DNA of 10,426 nucleotides from an uncultured beta proteobacterium (GTDB lineage Bacteria > Pseudomonadota > Gammaproteobacteria > Burkholderiales > Burkholderiaceae_C), in NCBI GenBank assembly GCA_903870955.1, contig CAIQEX010000543.1, positions 1 to 10,426 of the forward strand, in the 5' to 3' direction. This document shows, piece by piece, positions 7,987 to 10,426 of this stretch. The notes beneath the pieces are model-generated. The model made no database searches, had not been told where the DNA came from, and saw nothing but the letters and a program-made list of their open reading frames with translations. The position numbers and the translations under genes are program-made. Positions within the stretch are counted from its first letter, which is position 1; the number at the start of each line of letters is the position of its first letter.

Positions 7987-8757
7987 ATGTTCACGATCAT
8001 CGTCCCCACCCACGAGCGGCCCATTCTGTTGCGTAGAACCTTGCAGTCGTTGATTGCGCAGACGTATAAGGATTTCAAGGTCATCGTGGTGGACGACTCG
8101 TCACGCTATGTACCGCCGTATGAGGAACTCAACGCCCTCGGGGGACGGCACACCTACATTATTCGCAGTGGAAACCGTGGCCCGGCCGCCAGTCGCAATA
8201 TGGGGCTCAGACTGCTCGACGATGATTACGTCATTTTCCTGGATGACGATGACACTTTTGAGCCCGGGCATCTGGAAGCGCTGGCGGAGGCGATAGGCGA
8301 TGCACGGCCACCCCTGGTGTTCTGTGACTTCCAAGTTCAACATGAGGATCGGGATGTTATGCCCCCGCGCTTGATGCAGCGCGAGATGATATCCATCGCA
8401 GGCGTGACACGCGACAGCGTTTATGTTCTCAACCGTATTCCCAACAGTTGCCTGGCCTACCGGCGCGATGTCGTCCAAGGCCTAAATTTTCCTGGGGACA
8501 TGGACCTCTACGAAGATTGGGATTTCCTGCTGCAGTGTGTCGAACAGCACGACCTTGTACATGTGAATGCGGCCTCTGTGGTGATCCACAAGAGTCAGCC
8601 GACTTCTGAAGAAAATCTGCGGCGTGGCAATTCTCAAGATGAAAAACTGTTGGCTTGCACGCTACAGTTGTACCGCAAGTACACTGCGCCAAACACGCTC
8701 GTGGAACAGGCACGCCGGGATTTGCTGACGAGTGCGGGGTATGCAGCTAGTTACTGA
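7987..8757 (+). CDS. Family 2 glycosyltransferase (GT2, GT-A fold)
   Basis: A 256-residue inverting glycosyltransferase, soluble with no membrane helix. Motifs in order: MFTIIVPTHERP at the N-terminus, VIVVDDSS (nucleotide-binding Asp36/Asp37), NRGPAASRNMGLRLL (63-77), the DXD metal site FLDDDD (D86-D89), and YEDWDFLLQ (175-183), whose acidic pair is the usual catalytic-base region. It should move a sugar from a nucleotide-sugar donor to a growing glycan on the cytoplasmic face of the inner membrane; specificity is unknown. ATG 7987 lies 2 bp after the preceding stop. TTG 7981, overlapping that stop and with AAGAG 10 bp ahead, would add only two residues and is a real alternative. A 51-bp gap separates this gene from rfbF. 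Confidence 0.92.
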   Translation: MFTIIVPTHERPILLRRTLQSLIAQTYKDFKVIVVDDSSRYVPPYEELNALGGRHTYIIRSGNRGPAASRNMGLRLLDDDYVIFLDDDDTFEPGHLEALAEAIGDARPPLVFCDFQVQHEDRDVMPPRLMQREMISIAGVTRDSVYVLNRIPNSCLAYRRDVVQGLNFPGDMDLYEDWDFLLQCVEQHDLVHVNAASVVIHKSQPTSEENLRRGNSQDEKLLACTLQLYRKYTAPNTLVEQARRDLLTSAGYAASY

Positions 8758-8797
8758 GGCTTCGATGCGATAGGGCGTCAAACAACATGAAATTCTG

Positions 8798-8804
8798 AAG
8801 GGGG
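8798..8804 (+). promoter_or_regulatory. Shine-Dalgarno that decides the TTG start of rfbF
   Basis: AAGGGGG lies just before TTG 8809. No ATG or GTG sits at the conserved N-terminus, and the residue right after the TTG begins the invariant KAVILAGG strand, so the purine-rich site supports TTG initiation. Confidence 0.65.
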
Positions 8805-8808
8805 CAAT

Positions 8809-9585
8809 TTGAAAGCAGTCATTCTCGCTGGTGGCCTTGGAACCAGGATATCCGAAGAGACGAATCTCAAGCCCAAACCTATGGTGGAAATAGGCGGCAA
8901 GCCCATTCTTTGGCATATCCTCAAGATGTATTCAGCCCATGGTGTAAATGAATTCATCATTTGCTGTGGTTACCGGGGCTATGTGATCAAGGAATACTTC
9001 GCCAACTACTTCCTGCATAACTCGGACGTGACGTTTGACATGGCCAATAACAGTATGCAGGTGCACCACCAATACTCGGAACCGTGGAAGGTCACGTTGG
9101 TGGACACCGGCGAGCAAACTATGACGGGTGGGCGTCTCAGGCGCGTAGCGTCCTACTTGAAGGATGAATCAGAATTTTGTTTTACCTACGGCGACGGGGT
9201 TAGCGATGTCTCCATTACCGAATTGATTCGATTTCACCGTAACCATGGTCAGCTTGCCACATTAACGTCTGTTCATCCACCGGGCCGGTTTGGAATAATG
9301 AAACTCGACGGTAAACAGAATGTAACTTCGTTCAAAGAAAAACCAGAAGGTGAAGATGGTCTGGTAAACGGAGGATTCTTTGTCCTGTCTCCAAAGGTGC
9401 TGGAACTGATCGAAGGAGACAACTCAGTTTGGGAGCGTGGTCCGCTGGAGACACTGGCTGATTTGCGACAATTGCGCGCATACGTTCATGATGGGTTTTG
9501 GCAACCGATGGACACATTGCGAGATAAGAATTTTCTTGAAGAGTTGTGGGCAAATGGGCGGGCGCCTTGGAAGGTCTGGAAATGA
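8809..9585 (+). CDS. rfbF: Glucose-1-phosphate cytidylyltransferase
   Basis: Makes CDP-glucose from CTP and glucose-1-phosphate, the first committed step toward CDP-3,6-dideoxyhexoses (abequose, paratose, tyvelose and ascarylose types) and related CDP-sugars. The 258 residues match the usual RfbF length of about 257. Key motifs: KAVILAGGLGTRISEET (2-18), LKPKPMVEIGGKPILWHI (20-37) for nucleotide and phosphate binding, TYGDGVSD with Asp129 as a metal ligand (126-133), RFGIMKLD, NGGFFVLSP, and GFWQPMDTLRDKNFLE near the end. The TTG start is supported by a strong Shine-Dalgarno. GC content (about 48% in a counted line) is lower than in the T1SS genes. RfbF normally precedes RfbG; here the stop overlaps (ATGA) a 12-codon stump of that gene, so CDP-glucose made here lacks its usual dehydratase partner in the window. 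Confidence 0.96.
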   Translation: MKAVILAGGLGTRISEETNLKPKPMVEIGGKPILWHILKMYSAHGVNEFIICCGYRGYVIKEYFANYFLHNSDVTFDMANNSMQVHHQYSEPWKVTLVDTGEQTMTGGRLRRVASYLKDESEFCFTYGDGVSDVSITELIRFHRNHGQLATLTSVHPPGRFGIMKLDGKQNVTSFKEKPEGEDGLVNGGFFVLSPKVLELIEGDNSVWERGPLETLADLRQLRAYVHDGFWQPMDTLRDKNFLEELWANGRAPWKVWK

Positions 9586-9620
9586 ATATAGATTTCTGGC
9601 TCGATAAGAGAGGTTTGTAG
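9582..9620 (+). pseudogene. rfbG: Stump of CDP-glucose 4,6-dehydratase gene (rfbG), first 12 codons
   Basis: An ATG overlapping the rfbF stop reads MNIDFWLDKRGL and then TAG at 9618-9620. From memory of the family, RfbG N-termini read like M-N-x-x-F-W-x-x-K-R-V-(F/L)-(V/I)-T-G-H-T-G-F, and rfbG normally follows rfbF. Position, ATGA coupling and the F-W-x-x-K-R spacing all fit. The match ends at KR. The Rossmann motif TGHTGFKG is absent in all three forward frames downstream, so the rest of the gene is gone rather than merely frameshifted. The stretch is too short to prove homology alone; the context carries the call. Confidence 0.65.
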
Positions 9621-9850
9621 GAAAGGTGAATCGTCAACCTTGCGTGCCCTAAGTCGATGAATTAAGCCCCAGTCACGTAGGCCATTTGGATCAGAGATTA
9701 TGAATATAACGCAATGTCAGAATTGGTAGATGATGTAATATTTGATCAAGCGAGATGTTAATCCGATTTGAAGGATATTTGTCAGCGGAAAAGTAGCATG
9801 TAGAGAGCAATCTCTTCATGCATTGTTGAATTCAAACTATTTTAATTGAA
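9621..9850. other. AT-rich junction region without a recognisable gene
   Basis: These 230 bp are about 37% GC in the three full lines I counted. All three forward frames are broken by stops. The longest forward stretch, from after the TAG at 9676 to TAA 9759-9761, encodes under 30 residues (ending MSELVDDVIFDQARC) that I do not recognise. Short reverse-strand pieces are also unrecognised. I see no insertion-sequence ends, direct repeats or convincing promoter. It may be decayed coding DNA left by the event that removed rfbG, or the leader of the following glycosyltransferase gene. Confidence 0.6.
9796..9821 (+). other. Imperfect hairpin with GCAA loop upstream of the last glycosyltransferase gene
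   Basis: GCATG / T / AGAGA / GCAA / TCTCT / T / CATGC: two 5-bp stems separated by a T-T mismatch and closed by a GNRA-type GCAA tetraloop. It ends 29 bp before ATG 9851. No run of T follows, so it is not a standard intrinsic terminator. It could be a transcript structure in the leader, or chance. Confidence 0.4.
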
Positions 9851-10426
9851 ATGCCAATTGCCTCCATATTAATACCGGCGTATAACCGGGAGCGTCTGAT
9901 AGGTGAAACTATTGAGTCTGCAATAAAGCAGACGGTACAAGATATAGAGATTATTGTTGTTGACAACGACAGCTCTGACCAAACGGCTTCAGTTGCCCTT
10001 GAGTATATGAAGACAGATTCAAGGGTTCGTGTATATAAGAATACGGATAATATCGGTCCAGTTTTAAATTGGATTCGATGCGCTCAATTATCTACGGCTC
10101 CCTTTTCTAAAATACTGTTCAGTGACGATTTGATTGCTGATAGTTTTTTGGAGAAGACGTTGCCATACATATTTGAACCGCGTTGTGGCTTCGTTTATAC
10201 ATCGGCGCTAATTGGTGCTGGAGAGTGGAAAGGAGGCGAGGCCTACGCTGCCTATGTTGGAGATACCAAAATTTCACAAAATACATTTGTGCGGCAGTCA
10301 GTTTATTGCGATGGAGTTAATCCTGTATCTCCAGGAGCGGCGCTTTTTAGAACTGCAGACCTACTCAAAAATATATCAATTGAGTTGGATGGAATAACGG
10401 AATATGATTTTAAATCAACAGGTGCA
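9851..10426 (+). CDS. Family 2 glycosyltransferase, N-terminal 192 residues, 3' end outside window
   Basis: The frame is open from ATG 9851 to the last base, so only the N-terminal part is seen. GT2 hallmarks: PIASILIPAYNRERLI (2-17), an IESAIKQTVQDIEIIVVDND strand-loop (21-40) with Asp38, NTDNIGPVLNWIRC (64-77), the metal-site equivalent FSDDLI (90-95; SDD in place of DXD), VYTSAL, and SPGAALFR (160-167) on the acceptor side. It should add a sugar to a surface glycan; specificity is unknown. An in-frame TGA at 9827-9829 precedes it, and no ATG, GTG or TTG lies between, which fixes the start. No clear Shine-Dalgarno is visible. GC is about 33-47% in counted lines with A/T-ending codons, very unlike the upstream genes, which suggests a separate, more recent origin. 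Confidence 0.9.
   Translation, partial: MPIASILIPAYNRERLIGETIESAIKQTVQDIEIIVVDNDSSDQTASVALEYMKTDSRVRVYKNTDNIGPVLNWIRCAQLSTAPFSKILFSDDLIADSFLEKTLPYIFEPRCGFVYTSALIGAGEWKGGEAYAAYVGDTKISQNTFVRQSVYCDGVNPVSPGAALFRTADLLKNISIELDGITEYDFKSTGA

Noticed and set aside
9686..9710. TTGGAT and TATAAC considered as a promoter for the last glycosyltransferase gene.
   Set aside because: The spacer is 13 bp, too short for a sigma-70 promoter, and other nearby combinations are no better.
9621..9850. Possible insertion-sequence remnant in the gap after rfbF.
   Set aside because: I see no terminal inverted repeats, target duplication or transposase fragment; a nucleotide search of this 230-bp piece against insertion-sequence collections would settle it.
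10212..10397. Forward open frame of 61 codons near the window end.
   Set aside because: It lies out of frame inside the partial glycosyltransferase gene at 9851-10426, whose motifs are clear.

Overview
The window reads as chromosomal DNA from a Gram-negative proteobacterium. A betaproteobacterium of the Burkholderiales/Comamonadaceae type is my best guess, from the GC-rich coding style (about 57-63% GC in lines I counted in the secretion genes) and the gene set. That taxonomic guess is inference only. All recognised genes lie on the + strand.

Layout: (1) 1-399 is the 3' end of a Sel1-repeat protein gene. (2) 453-5748 is a complete type I secretion (T1SS) operon: an HlyB/LapB-class ABC exporter with a catalytically degenerate C39-like domain, an HlyD-type membrane fusion protein, and a TolC/NodT-type outer-membrane channel with an unusual C-terminal extension ending in a SPOR-like domain. 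The genes overlap by 28 bp and then by 4 bp (ATGA). (3) 5799-8757 holds three tightly packed glycan genes: a GT-A-type glycosyltransferase-like protein, a two-part protein (unrecognised N-terminal domain plus SAM methyltransferase), and a family 2 glycosyltransferase. (4) 8809-9585 is rfbF, glucose-1-phosphate cytidylyltransferase, with a TTG start. (5) At 9582 an ATGA overlap opens a 12-codon reading frame that looks like the first residues of RfbG (CDP-glucose 4,6-dehydratase) and then stops. This is the apparent stump of the next pathway gene. (6) 9621-9850 is AT-rich and holds no recognisable gene. (7) 9851 to the end is the 5' part of another family 2 glycosyltransferase, much more AT-rich than the T1SS genes and running off the window.

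Together the genes suggest a cell-surface locus. A T1SS exports a large protein that is not encoded in the window, and the adjacent enzymes build or decorate a glycan, perhaps on that protein or on O-antigen/capsule. GC content falls stepwise from the T1SS genes through rfbF to the last glycosyltransferase, and the cut rfbG marks a probable recombination junction where the variable part of the glycan cluster was exchanged.

The observations most worth a second look are the TolC-SPOR fusion, the rfbG stump with its junction, the undescribed N-terminal domain of the methyltransferase protein, and the physical coupling of T1SS and glycan genes. I see no RNA genes, CRISPR arrays or intact insertion sequences.
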